Shown here piece after piece: positions 44,753-52,821 of a stretch of DNA of 64,000 bases; position 1 is the first letter of the stretch, and every line of letters starts with the position of its first letter. A program made the translations under genes and the position numbers. The stretch is from Natrinema sp. SYSU A 869 (GTDB taxonomy: Archaea > Halobacteriota > Halobacteria > Halobacteriales > Natrialbaceae): contig NZ_CP082249.1 in assembly GCF_019879105.1 (NCBI RefSeq), positions 868,001 through 932,000 on the forward strand. The letters are read 5' to 3'. A model generated the notes under the pieces. That model did not search any database. It saw nothing but the letters and a program-made list of their open reading frames with translations, and was not told the DNA's origin.

Positions 44753-45274
44753 ATGAACAGACAACGAACAGACGACCGAACGCGGAACCGATCTCGACGA
44801 CCCCGAACGATTTCCATCTCACTCGCAGAACGAGGCCAGACTACGCAGGATTTCGCCGTCGGAATCGGTGTCTTCCTGCTGGCGATCGCCTTCGTCTTCT
44901 CGTTTCTCCCATCACTCGTGACGCCGTACGAATCGTCGGGCGGTGCGAAGACGGCACAGGCCGATCGGATCGCGGACCGGATCGTCGACGACCTCGGGAC
45001 GGGATCGGGTAATGAGATCAACTTCACCGACTACGCTGGAGATGACAACCTGACCGAGGAGGTTGGGCTCAGGGCAAGCAGTGGCGATGTCGTTTACGAT
45101 AACCTGAATATATCCATTAAATATGTGAACAATAGTACCACGCTTAACCCTAGTACCACCGCCGGGGAACCGTACACCAACCAGTCGGCGGCCAGTTCGG
45201 CACGGATCATTACGCTCGAAAACGGGAGCAATGAGTGTGACCCCGCCTGTCGTCTCGTCGTGAGGGTCTGGTGA
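44753..45274 (+). CDS. Pilin-like protein with class III signal
   Basis: 173 residues. A basic leader (RTRNRSRRPRTISISLAERGQTTQDF) ends in a prepilin-peptidase site followed by GIGVFLLAIAFVFSFL, the hydrophobic helix that packs pilin fibres. The rest is an acidic, Asn/Thr-rich head with CDPAC near the C-terminus, probably a disulfide. It follows the platform gene by one base and belongs to the pilus operon. It matches halophile-specific pilin-like families I know as DUF7287; this name is from memory. Confidence 0.85.
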   Translation: MNRQRTDDRTRNRSRRPRTISISLAERGQTTQDFAVGIGVFLLAIAFVFSFLPSLVTPYESSGGAKTAQADRIADRIVDDLGTGSGNEINFTDYAGDDNLTEEVGLRASSGDVVYDNLNISIKYVNNSTTLNPSTTAGEPYTNQSAASSARIITLENGSNECDPACRLVVRVW

Positions 45275-45278
45275 TACC

Positions 45279-45920
45279 ATGGTCGGAACCGATATTCCGT
45301 CTAGCGATGATCGCGGACAGGCCTATACGCTCGAGGGGTTCATCGGCGCGATGGTCGTGTTGATGGCGACCCTATTCGCATTGCAGTCGGTCGTGATCAT
45401 GCCGTCGACCGGCGGTGTCGATCGGTCGGATCAGGCACAGATGCAACAGGAAGCGCTGGACGCACTGGTCGTCGCAGCCGAAGACGAAAATCTCTCGGAG
45501 ACGATCCGACGCTGGGATGATGAAGGTAGATTCGAAGGGGCTGACGGGCAACCGGAACCAGACGGCGACGACTACTGGACGTACCACCCTGATACCTTTG
45601 CCAATAAATCGATACTCGGGACTGTATTGAACAAGCGGTTCAACGAGCGTGGCGGGGGATACAACGTCGAACTCCATCCGAAAGGCGGGGAAAAGAAAAC
45701 GGTCGTCTTCCAGTCGGCACCGCCGCCATCGAGCATTACAGCTAGTTATACCGTGACGCTGTACGACGATCAGTATGTGGTTCCGGACCGAGAGCAAACG
45801 CTGAGCGACCTCAACGGGAGTGTGTCCAATAAATCGGAGAAGCCGATGATTCAGGGCTTAAACAACAGTGAGGAAAATCATGTCTACAACGTTGTCGAAG
45901 TCCGGGTGATCGCATGGTAA
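45279..45920 (+). CDS. Pilin-like protein 2
   Basis: 213 residues with a short leader, DDRGQAYTLEGFIGAMVVLMATLFALQ, in which RGQA/YTLEG is the prepilin processing zone, then an acidic head with several Asn-Lys-Ser motifs (FANKSILG, GSVSNKSE). No membrane segment beyond the N-terminal helix. Its last bases overlap the start of the next pilin gene by seven bases. Probably the DUF7288 type; a guess from memory. Confidence 0.85.
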   Translation: MVGTDIPSSDDRGQAYTLEGFIGAMVVLMATLFALQSVVIMPSTGGVDRSDQAQMQQEALDALVVAAEDENLSETIRRWDDEGRFEGADGQPEPDGDDYWTYHPDTFANKSILGTVLNKRFNERGGGYNVELHPKGGEKKTVVFQSAPPPSSITASYTVTLYDDQYVVPDREQTLSDLNGSVSNKSEKPMIQGLNNSEENHVYNVVEVRVIAW

Positions 45921-46779
45921 CCATCTCCAATCGCAACCGCGACCGCGGTCAATTGCTCCTCGTCGGCGCGATTACCCTCGCGTTCGTCATTCTGGGGGCC
46001 GTCGTCGTCTACAATGGTGTGCTCGCCACCGAAACGCTCTCTTCTGGGCCCACGGCCCAGAGCGGATCCGATGCCAAAGTTACGAACGAGGAACTCGAGA
46101 ATGGGATACGGGGAATCACCCATCGAGGGAACATCGACTGGAATGAGACTGAGACCAGTGATTACAACGAGACGCTTCAGAATGTGACCGAGGGAACGAA
46201 AGCATCCCAGGATACGCGCAAGCATATCAGAATACAACAGCCAACAACCGACCAGCGATCATAGAGATCGACAACGTGACGGTTGACACGAAGGCGCGAG
46301 TTGCGACCAACAAGATATCCAATTCGAGTCTAAATCTGACGAATAACGACTCAACCGTCAATACGACGAGACAGATCGGCCATTTTGCTCTGGAATTTGA
46401 TGAATACAGTAAGGGATATCTAGAGATAGCTACTGAGGACGATAATGTAGAATTCAATTACGATAATGATGACAATAAATACGTAGTTGAAGGTTGTGAT
46501 TTCAAACCACCTGCACGAGTTGATCTCGTTAGCGGAGAGATTAACGGGACAGACTGTGACCCCGAACTGATCTATCTGAACGAGTCGTACGACGAATTGA
46601 ACTTCTCCAAGAACAGCGGCGTCTCAGGCTCGTACGAACTCGTTGTGAAAGGTGGAAACTCGATCAGCGTTGACAACCACGACGGCGCGTGGGACGTCCT
46701 TGTGGATATTACATACGAATCTAGCCATATTTCCTACACAAGATCAGTACAAATCCCCATCTATGAGAGGGAGAGATAA
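45914..46779 (+). CDS. Pilin-like protein 3, frame interrupted
   Basis: Starts MVTISNRNRDRGQLLLVGAI, so the prepilin site lies at RGQ and the fibre helix is LLLVGAITLAFVILGAVVVY. The frame ends at 46264. Adding one C to the CCC at 46206-46208 restores GTKASPGYAQAYQNTTANN and carries the reading to TAA at 46777-46779, a 288-residue protein (DUF7261-type by my memory). The last 160 residues are AT-rich for this genome (gataatgtagaattcaatt) and rich in Asn and Asp. As with the platform gene, one missing base in a short homopolymer is the simplest explanation. Confidence 0.8.
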
Positions 46780-46780
46780 G

Positions 46781-47275
46781 ATGGACGCCAAATTCTATCA
46801 GGACGACCGCGGTGTTTCGATCACGGTCACGCATGCACTGACGATCGCTATCACGACAGTACTCATCGCGATGCTATTGATGGCCGGGGGGACGCTCCTT
46901 GAGAACGAGAAGGAAAACAGTGCGCAGACATCGCTCGAGACGGTCGGCGAGCGCCTGAGCGACGAAATTTCGAACGTCGACCGGGCCGCGGTCGGGACGA
47001 ACGACGAGGTGACCGCTACCGCCGACCATCCGCGAACGGTTGCAGGGTCGTCGTACATGGTCGAACTACTCACCGCGGGCGATTGTCAGGACGCGCCGCT
47101 TCTCGAGGGTTCGACCGATTGTCTGCGACTGACGGCGACCGACGCGGATTCGGTAGTCTACGTCCCTGTCAAGGTCGACGCAACGGTAAACGACGGGGAT
47201 CCGATATTAGGTGGCACGATCGAGATCCAATATCGACCTACTGGTGAGATATCGATCCACGGAGGGACCTCATGA
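46781..47275 (+). CDS. Pilin-like protein 4
   Basis: 164 residues from the ATG at 46781, one base after the previous stop. The leader MDAKFYQDDRGVSITVTHAL ends at RGVS, with the helix TIAITTVLIAMLLMAGGTLL. The head includes TAGDCQDAPLLEGSTDCLRL (two Cys, likely a disulfide). The longer upstream frame beginning at 46652 is discarded as a shadow. A DUF7266-type family name is from memory. Confidence 0.85.
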   Translation: MDAKFYQDDRGVSITVTHALTIAITTVLIAMLLMAGGTLLENEKENSAQTSLETVGERLSDEISNVDRAAVGTNDEVTATADHPRTVAGSSYMVELLTAGDCQDAPLLEGSTDCLRLTATDADSVVYVPVKVDATVNDGDPILGGTIEIQYRPTGEISIHGGTS

Positions 47276-48033
47276 AACGGAATCGAACCTCGGAGACGAG
47301 CGCTGGACGTGCCAAAAACGATCGTGCGGTGTCCGATGTCCTCGCGTTTACCCTCGTGTTCGCGACGATCATCGGCTCCGTCATGCTGCTGTCCATGACC
47401 GGTTTTCAGGCGATGGCCGATTACAGTGACAACGAGCAGCTACGGAACTCCGAACGGGCAATGGAGGCGCTCACGGAGAACTTCAACGACGTCATGCGAT
47501 ACGACGGAATCGACAAGCGACGCGGTGAACTGTCGCTTCAGGAAGGGACGCTTTCGACCGAACCCGGTGGAACGGAACTCAACATTTCCCTCGATACCGA
47601 TAGCGCCGATGCCAGCCCCGTCAATCTCGGCGAACTTGCGTACACTACCGGTTCCGATACCATCGTGTACGAGGGTGGTGGTATCGTTCGCTCCGCCGAA
47701 AACGGCGGTAGCGTCGTTCTCAAACGGCCACAACTAACGTGTGATCCAACAAACGAAACGGCTATGATTACGCTCACCTCGGTTGAAGCGGACAACAGGT
47801 CGATACAGAGTAGCGGCACACGGGAATTGACAATGACCGAGTCAACTCGCAGCACGCAAATCGCGAATAATGTCACTGATGTGTCTATTAATGCGGATAC
47901 GGACTACGACAACGCGTGGAACACAACGCTTGAACGCTCCGGATGGAACACTGATTCGTATCCCGATGCTACGTGTTCCGGTACCAACCTGCGAGTCGTC
48001 ATAACGGTCGTCGAAGCCGACATCGAGTACTGA
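47272..48033 (+). CDS. Pilin-like protein 5 (DUF7289-type)
   Basis: 253 residues, start overlapping the preceding stop (ATGA). NDRAVSDVLAFTLVFATIIG is the class III signal/helix typical of archaeal pilins (Arg-Ala before the Val-Ser-Asp helix). The long acidic head is rich in Ser, Thr and Asp with Cys in LTCDPTN and ATCSGT. This is the last gene of the pilus operon; the 3' end is followed by a gap to a small gene on the other strand. Confidence 0.85.
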   Translation: MKRNRTSETSAGRAKNDRAVSDVLAFTLVFATIIGSVMLLSMTGFQAMADYSDNEQLRNSERAMEALTENFNDVMRYDGIDKRRGELSLQEGTLSTEPGGTELNISLDTDSADASPVNLGELAYTTGSDTIVYEGGGIVRSAENGGSVVLKRPQLTCDPTNETAMITLTSVEADNRSIQSSGTRELTMTESTRSTQIANNVTDVSINADTDYDNAWNTTLERSGWNTDSYPDATCSGTNLRVVITVVEADIEY

Positions 48034-48081
48034 CTCCACTACGATTTTTCCAAGAGACTGTCAACGGTCGCCGTCGGAACG

Positions 48082-48216
48082 TTATTCCCAATCCCCCGTG
48101 AGCATTGTTCGCAGTCCCGCTCGAGCGGCGAGTGCCTCGATGCGTGCGGCTCGATCATTGAGATTACCTTCCGTCGCGAGATAGAGACCGTTCGAGAGCT
48201 GTGTCGATTCGGTCAT
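48082..48216 (-). CDS. Small conserved-looking protein, 44 residues
   Basis: From the ATG at 48216 the frame encodes MTESTQLSNGLYLATEGNLN and ends at LRTMLTGDWE then TAA at 48082-48084. It has a good codon pattern and a compact alpha-helical end. It lies 33 bases after the end of the 374-residue gene and in the same direction, so it could be co-transcribed. No family recognised; too short to be certain. Confidence 0.5.
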   Translation of the reverse strand: MTESTQLSNGLYLATEGNLNDRAARIEALAARAGLRTMLTGDWE

Positions 48217-48248
48217 CGGCGAGCCGTCGGTGTGGGCGGGGGTGGCGT

Positions 48249-49373
48249 TCAGGACTGTACGGTCGGCGTCGTCCGGACTCCAGGGACTTCGACGCCGGAG
48301 AGGCCTCGGTCGAACAAGTACTCGGCGGTCTCGACGAGTGCCCCCTCCGCCGTCGAGTGGCCGATCGCGCCGATCGAACCGCGATCGTTGAAGAACCGGA
48401 CGACGTATTCGCTGCCGTCGGAACTCCCTTCGGAGCCGGTATCGGTGTCAGCAGTCGGTTGGCTCAATTCGTCGTCGGGGGAAGATCCCGATCGATCGTC
48501 CGATTTGGTCTCTGCCGCGTCGTCCGTTCCAGTTTCGCCGGCAGTGTCCGAGTTCGAGCCCGCAGCACTCTCGCTTCCGGCTCGAGTTGCGTCCGTTCCC
48601 GGGCCGGTGGCATCGTTGCCACCCGGCCCGAGTGTCGTCCCGGATCGGGAGCCGGGTTCGCGGTCGACATTCGTCTCCCCGTCATCGGTGACCGTCGATT
48701 CACTGAACCGAATCGAGACGTCCGTCCCGGTGTCTGCCGGGTCCGGTCTATCCTCGGCGAACGCGACGACGAGTTGGTCGAGGAATCGATCGGCCGCGGA
48801 TTCGAACTCGTCGGCATAGACGTCGCCCTGAACGGCGGCCGTCGTCAGCCGCTCGACGATTGAGTCGACGAGCCGCGGTCGCTCGAGGGCGAGTCGCCGG
48901 GCGACGTGGTCCCGCGAGTGGTGCTCGAGTCGGCGAGCGAGGGTCGCTCTCGAGTAGTTTTCCAGCGCCGACTCGGCATCGGCGAGTTCGGAGAGCCTGA
49001 GCGCGTGGTAGTCGACGTCCGACGTGCCCGCGAGCAGGAGGTATTCACGGCCGTTCGTATAGATCGCGCGGTCGACACCCGTCCAGGCCATCGCCCCCCG
49101 GAGTGCGTTTGCTCGTGACTCCTCGAGTGACGCGTCATAGCTCTCGACGGCGGCGAATAGCGCCGGCACTGAACCGATCGTCGGCACGTACTCGACTCGG
49201 GTGCCGTCGACGGTTCGGTCAGTCACGCACGAGTCGGCACGGCAATCCCAGCCGAGTGTCTCGAGAAGGGGCTCGACGAGACACGTACGGGTTTCCTGAT
49301 GAGAGGTCGGCGGCGAAGCGTCAATCAGCGCCGCAGTGCGGGCGAGGAACGGTCGGAGGTCGAGCGGAGGCAT
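48249..49373 (-). CDS. Protein with an HsdR-N-like domain and acidic linker
   Basis: 374 residues. The N-terminal 110 residues, with CLVEPLLETLGWDCRADSCV and MAWTGVDRAIYTNGREYLLL, follow the pattern of the type I restriction enzyme R subunit N-terminal nuclease domain. The metal-binding part is degenerate: VEYVPTIGSVPALFAAVESYD has Glu but no following Lys, so cleavage is unlikely. Residues 200-330 are a Gly/Ser/Asp/Thr-rich linker; about 330-374 (EYVVRFFNDRGSIGAIG) a small alpha/beta piece. It sits between the chemotaxis operon and the pilus operon. I infer a repurposed nuclease fold, perhaps a nucleic-acid or protein binder. Confidence 0.75.
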   Translation of the reverse strand: MPPLDLRPFLARTAALIDASPPTSHQETRTCLVEPLLETLGWDCRADSCVTDRTVDGTRVEYVPTIGSVPALFAAVESYDASLEESRANALRGAMAWTGVDRAIYTNGREYLLLAGTSDVDYHALRLSELADAESALENYSRATLARRLEHHSRDHVARRLALERPRLVDSIVERLTTAAVQGDVYADEFESAADRFLDQLVVAFAEDRPDPADTGTDVSIRFSESTVTDDGETNVDREPGSRSGTTLGPGGNDATGPGTDATRAGSESAAGSNSDTAGETGTDDAAETKSDDRSGSSPDDELSQPTADTDTGSEGSSDGSEYVVRFFNDRGSIGAIGHSTAEGALVETAEYLFDRGLSGVEVPGVRTTPTVQS

Positions 49374-49499
49374 TCGTTGAGAGTATTCGACGAACCGTCA
49401 TGTAATAACTGGTTATTTTCCGAGCTGTGAACAGCAGTGATCAGTGCTCGGTCGGAGGTTCCCCATGTCGTCCGTCGATCGCTCCGCGTCTCGTCCACC

Positions 49500-50408
49500 C
49501 TACGATTCGGAGTTCGAGTTCGCACGGCGGTCGGTCGTCCCGCCGTTCGTGCCGCGTGTTTCTCGCTGATAGATACGCAAGCGAGCCTCGCGGACGGCGA
49601 AGGCCGACTTGAGCGTCGGTGGGATCGTTTCGGCTTTGCCGATGACGAGGTAGCCGTCCGTCCGAAGCGACCGGGCGATCGTCTCGAGCATCGGCCGTTT
49701 ATAGGCGTTATCGATGTATATGAATAGATTCCGGCAGATGACGAGATCGAACCCCGACTTCGGATCGTCGTTGATCAGATCGTGGCGCTGGAAGCGAACG
49801 TTTTGCTTGACCTCGTCGCTGATGCGGTAGGTCCGATCGTCGACGTCGACGTACTGTCGATAGTCGTCGAGAAAGGAGAGTTGATCGTCGAGGTCGACGG
49901 TTCGGGATTCCTCGTAGACGCCTTCCCGGGCCGTCTCGAGTGCCGGGGTACTGATGTCGGTCCCGAGGATGTAGACGCTGGATTCGTCGATCTTGGGATC
50001 GTCGCGTGCGAGCATCGCAAGTGAGTACGGCTCTCGACCGTCGGCACACGCGGCGCTCCAGACTCGGACGGTGGTATCCTTTGCGGACAGCTTTCGGAGG
50101 ACGGTCCGAATCCCTGTCCAGACATCCGGATTCCGGAAAAAACCCGTGACGTTGATGCTCATCGCCTCGAGCAGCGCCTCCTGCTCGTCGGAATCGTGCC
50201 GTAGTTGCTCGAAGTAGGTTTCGTAGGTTTCGTTTCTGGTACGGCGCATCCGTGAGGAGATGCGCCGGTCGAGGTAGCTGTCGTTGTAATGACTTGTTGC
50301 GAACGACAGTTCATCTTCGACGAACCTGAGGAGGTCGGCGAACACCTCGTCGTCCCGGTCGCCGGCGGCAGGATCAGTGCCAGCGTCGCCAGCGCCGTCG
50401 CCAATCAC
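49500..50408 (-). CDS. cheR: Chemotaxis methyltransferase CheR
   Basis: 302 residues, GTG start at 50408 overlapping the cheD stop (GTGA). An acidic leader precedes the N-terminal helical domain (YLDRRISSRMRRTRNETYETY) and the SAM-binding domain with VWSAACADGREPYSLAML and GTDIS plus LVICRNLFIYI. It methylates glutamates of receptor (Htr) signalling domains. The last gene of the chemotaxis transcript on this strand. A short basic/hydrophilic tail follows the fold. Confidence 0.95.
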   Translation of the reverse strand: MIGDGAGDAGTDPAAGDRDDEVFADLLRFVEDELSFATSHYNDSYLDRRISSRMRRTRNETYETYFEQLRHDSDEQEALLEAMSINVTGFFRNPDVWTGIRTVLRKLSAKDTTVRVWSAACADGREPYSLAMLARDDPKIDESSVYILGTDISTPALETAREGVYEESRTVDLDDQLSFLDDYRQYVDVDDRTYRISDEVKQNVRFQRHDLINDDPKSGFDLVICRNLFIYIDNAYKRPMLETIARSLRTDGYLVIGKAETIPPTLKSAFAVREARLRIYQRETRGTNGGTTDRRANSNSES

Positions 50409-50920
50409 AACTCCGTCACTCCGTTATCGCCATCGGATGTCTTCACAATGAGGGCGCCCGTTCCCGGTGTGAACTCGACGGTTCGACCGTATTCGCCGCC
50501 GACGTCTTCCGCCTCAAGGGGGACGCCGAGTTTCTCGAGTTCCGTCTTCGCGGCGGCAATATTTCGCTGTCCGACGCCATCACCGAAACTCTCGAACTCG
50601 AACATGTCGCTGCCGCCGGCGATCTTTGCTTCGACGGCGGTGTAGTTGGCCCCCTGCTCGACCATGCGCCGGAGGAGTGCCCGGATCGCCGTATCGGCGT
50701 ACTTGCCGGGTTTGCGTTCGCTGTTGTCCGCGGCGTCGCCGTCGGGCAACATGACGTGTGCCAATCCGCCGATATTGGAGTTCGGATCGTACAGGGCGAC
50801 GGCCAGACACGACCCGAGGCCATAGGATTTGAGCGTATCGTCGCCGTCGCTGACGACGAGTTTGGAGATGCCGACCTGGACCGGCGTCGGTGCACCTGGT
50901 TCGGTACCGTACGTTTTCAT
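50405..50920 (-). CDS. cheD: Chemoreceptor glutamine deamidase CheD
   Basis: 171 residues. The catalytic Cys and His are in SYGLGSCLAVALYDPN and GLAHVMLPDGDAAD; the conserved GGSDMF and NIAAAKTELEKLGVPLEAEDVGG follow (the first part of the CheD fold). It deamidates Gln in receptors and binds CheC. It overlaps its neighbours by four bases on both sides, so it is tightly coupled to cheC upstream and cheR downstream. Confidence 0.95.
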   Translation of the reverse strand: MKTYGTEPGAPTPVQVGISKLVVSDGDDTLKSYGLGSCLAVALYDPNSNIGGLAHVMLPDGDAADNSERKPGKYADTAIRALLRRMVEQGANYTAVEAKIAGGSDMFEFESFGDGVGQRNIAAAKTELEKLGVPLEAEDVGGEYGRTVEFTPGTGALIVKTSDGDNGVTEL

Positions 50921-52185
50921 GCGTTATCGACTTCCTGGAACTCCGCCGTCGTCTGGGCGTCTTCGATCCGATCGACGTCTAAGTTGTTCAGCGCCCGCTC
51001 GAGATCCGACTCGTCAGGAATCGCGTACACTTCACAGTCGAACTCCCGACCGTCGGCCATGACGACCGTGTCGAAGACGAACGCGAAGTCCTGATTCTCG
51101 CCGAGTTGGATGATGACCGGGTCGACGGCCGCAGCGCCGATGTCGTGGATGAACTCCGGCGTCGAGTGGTCGATCGTCGTATCGAGGACGTTCGCCCAGC
51201 CGTCGAGGAACCCGCTGGCCATGATATTTCCGAGCTCTTTGATAGCGCTGGTACCCATCTCGCCGAAGCCGTCCTCGTCGACCTCCATAGGCACCATCGC
51301 GTCGACGATCTCGTGGGCCGACTCCTCATCGAACAGGAAGAGGAGATAGCCACTCGGCATCCCGTCGAACTCGAAGGCGACGCCGACGAGTTTCTCGTTA
51401 GCTACCTGCTCGGGAATCGCCTCGAGCGAGACGAAGTTCAGCCGGCGGATCTCCACGCTGGTATCGATACCGGTCAGCGTGGTCGCCGTCTTGGCGACCT
51501 CCTCGGCACCGCGTTCTGCCATCCGGTCGAAGCCGTCGAGTTTGTCGTACTCGATGCCCTCGCTGGTACGGAGTTGCTCTAAGAGCTTCGACATCGACTC
51601 GCGTTTCGGGAAGAGGTAGTGACTGAAGCCGACCTCGGTGCCGACGGTTTCGATCTGGCTTTGGAAGAGTAAAGCGAGGTCGTCGTCGGCCGGTGCCTCG
51701 TCGATGTCGCCGAAAAAGGGCTCGGCGGTCTGACCCTCGACGAACTCCGGCGTCGAGACGTCGATGACGGTCTCCAAGACGTCGGCCCAGCCGTCGATGA
51801 AGCCGCTGTTCATGATGTGACCAACCTCGGTCGCGGCGCTTTCAGTCATCTCGTCGAAGCCGTCGATCTCGCCGACATCGGTGTCGACGTCCGCATCGGG
51901 GCCGGCTTCTGCGAGCAGGGTTTCGACGATTCGGAGCGCGTTCTCGCGCTCGAAGACGACGACCGAGTAGCCCTCGATCCCGCCGGTCAGCTTGACTCGG
52001 ACGCCGACCTTCTCGGTCGAGTCCTCGAAATCGCGCCGGATCTCCTGGCCGCGCATGAAGTTGAGTTTCGTCACGCCGACTTTCGTCTCGACACCCAACA
52101 TATGGGTGAGTCGGCCCGCTGCCAATCCAGCTCCCTCTCGAGCCATCCGGTAGAACGTGCCGAGTGCGTTAACGTCGAGTTTCAT
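50917..52185 (-). CDS. cheC: Double-domain CheC
   Basis: 422 residues with two CheC phosphatase-like halves. The first half carries FDEMTESAATEVGHIMNSGFIDGWADVL (the E-x(3)-N-like motif), the second EMGTSAIKELGNIMASGFLDGWANVLD; each E...N pair would form a CheY-P phosphatase site. In the first half the conserved Asn is kept (HIMNSG). It overlaps cheD by four bases, and CheD and CheC form a complex in other archaea. A second, single-domain CheC lies upstream, so the cluster has three CheC domains in all. Confidence 0.93.
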   Translation of the reverse strand: MKLDVNALGTFYRMAREGAGLAAGRLTHMLGVETKVGVTKLNFMRGQEIRRDFEDSTEKVGVRVKLTGGIEGYSVVVFERENALRIVETLLAEAGPDADVDTDVGEIDGFDEMTESAATEVGHIMNSGFIDGWADVLETVIDVSTPEFVEGQTAEPFFGDIDEAPADDDLALLFQSQIETVGTEVGFSHYLFPKRESMSKLLEQLRTSEGIEYDKLDGFDRMAERGAEEVAKTATTLTGIDTSVEIRRLNFVSLEAIPEQVANEKLVGVAFEFDGMPSGYLLFLFDEESAHEIVDAMVPMEVDEDGFGEMGTSAIKELGNIMASGFLDGWANVLDTTIDHSTPEFIHDIGAAAVDPVIIQLGENQDFAFVFDTVVMADGREFDCEVYAIPDESDLERALNNLDVDRIEDAQTTAEFQEVDNA

Positions 52186-52787
52186 GCGGATTGGACTTCA
52201 ATGCCGTTGACCATTTCCACAAACTCTTCCAAGTCAGGGAATGCGTAAATCTCGGCTTCGATCTGGTAGCTGGGAACCGACAGATCGGAGTCGAAGAACA
52301 GGGCCAGATCGTCGCCGCCGAGACTGGCCGTCCGGGTAACGATGTCACCCGTCGGCGCGTAGACGAGCTGTGGCGCGGCGATGTCGATCGCGCGCCCGAG
52401 CACGTCTGCCCAGCCGTCGATGAAGCCACTTGCCATCATGTTGCCCATCTCCTCGACGGCGCTGCGGGCCATCTTCCCGGAGACATCGCCCATGTCGTCG
52501 ACGACGTCGCGGAGCATGATCGCCGTGATCTTCTTCGCGCTCGCCTCGGGGAAGAGGATGAGGATGTGCCCGTGTGGGGGGTCTAGCAGCCGGACGCGGA
52601 CGCCGACCCGCTTCCCGCTATCGAGTTGGGACTCGATGTCGTCGACATCGATGAAGTTGGTCTTCGTCACCTCCATCTGGGCGTTCTCGCCGGTCAGTTT
52701 ACTCATATTGTCGGCGACGCCGTTCGTCCCGACCTTTGCCATCTCGTTTATGAAGCTCAGCTTTCGTATATCGACCATCATCGTCAT
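52182..52787 (-). CDS. cheC: Single-domain CheC
   Basis: 201 residues, starting MTMMVDIRKLSFINEMAKVG. One CheC fold with MARSAVEEMGNMMASGFIDGWADVL, having the Glu and Asn of the phosphatase site, and a preceding VGVRVRLLDPPHGHILILF. It lies directly upstream of the double CheC (overlap of four bases) and 35 bases after cheA. It should dephosphorylate CheY-P or act with CheD in adaptation. Confidence 0.93.
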   Translation of the reverse strand: MTMMVDIRKLSFINEMAKVGTNGVADNMSKLTGENAQMEVTKTNFIDVDDIESQLDSGKRVGVRVRLLDPPHGHILILFPEASAKKITAIMLRDVVDDMGDVSGKMARSAVEEMGNMMASGFIDGWADVLGRAIDIAAPQLVYAPTGDIVTRTASLGGDDLALFFDSDLSVPSYQIEAEIYAFPDLEEFVEMVNGIEVQSA

Positions 52788-52821
52788 GGATTCCTCCGTA
52801 GGTGTGGGTGTTCGTGTTCGT

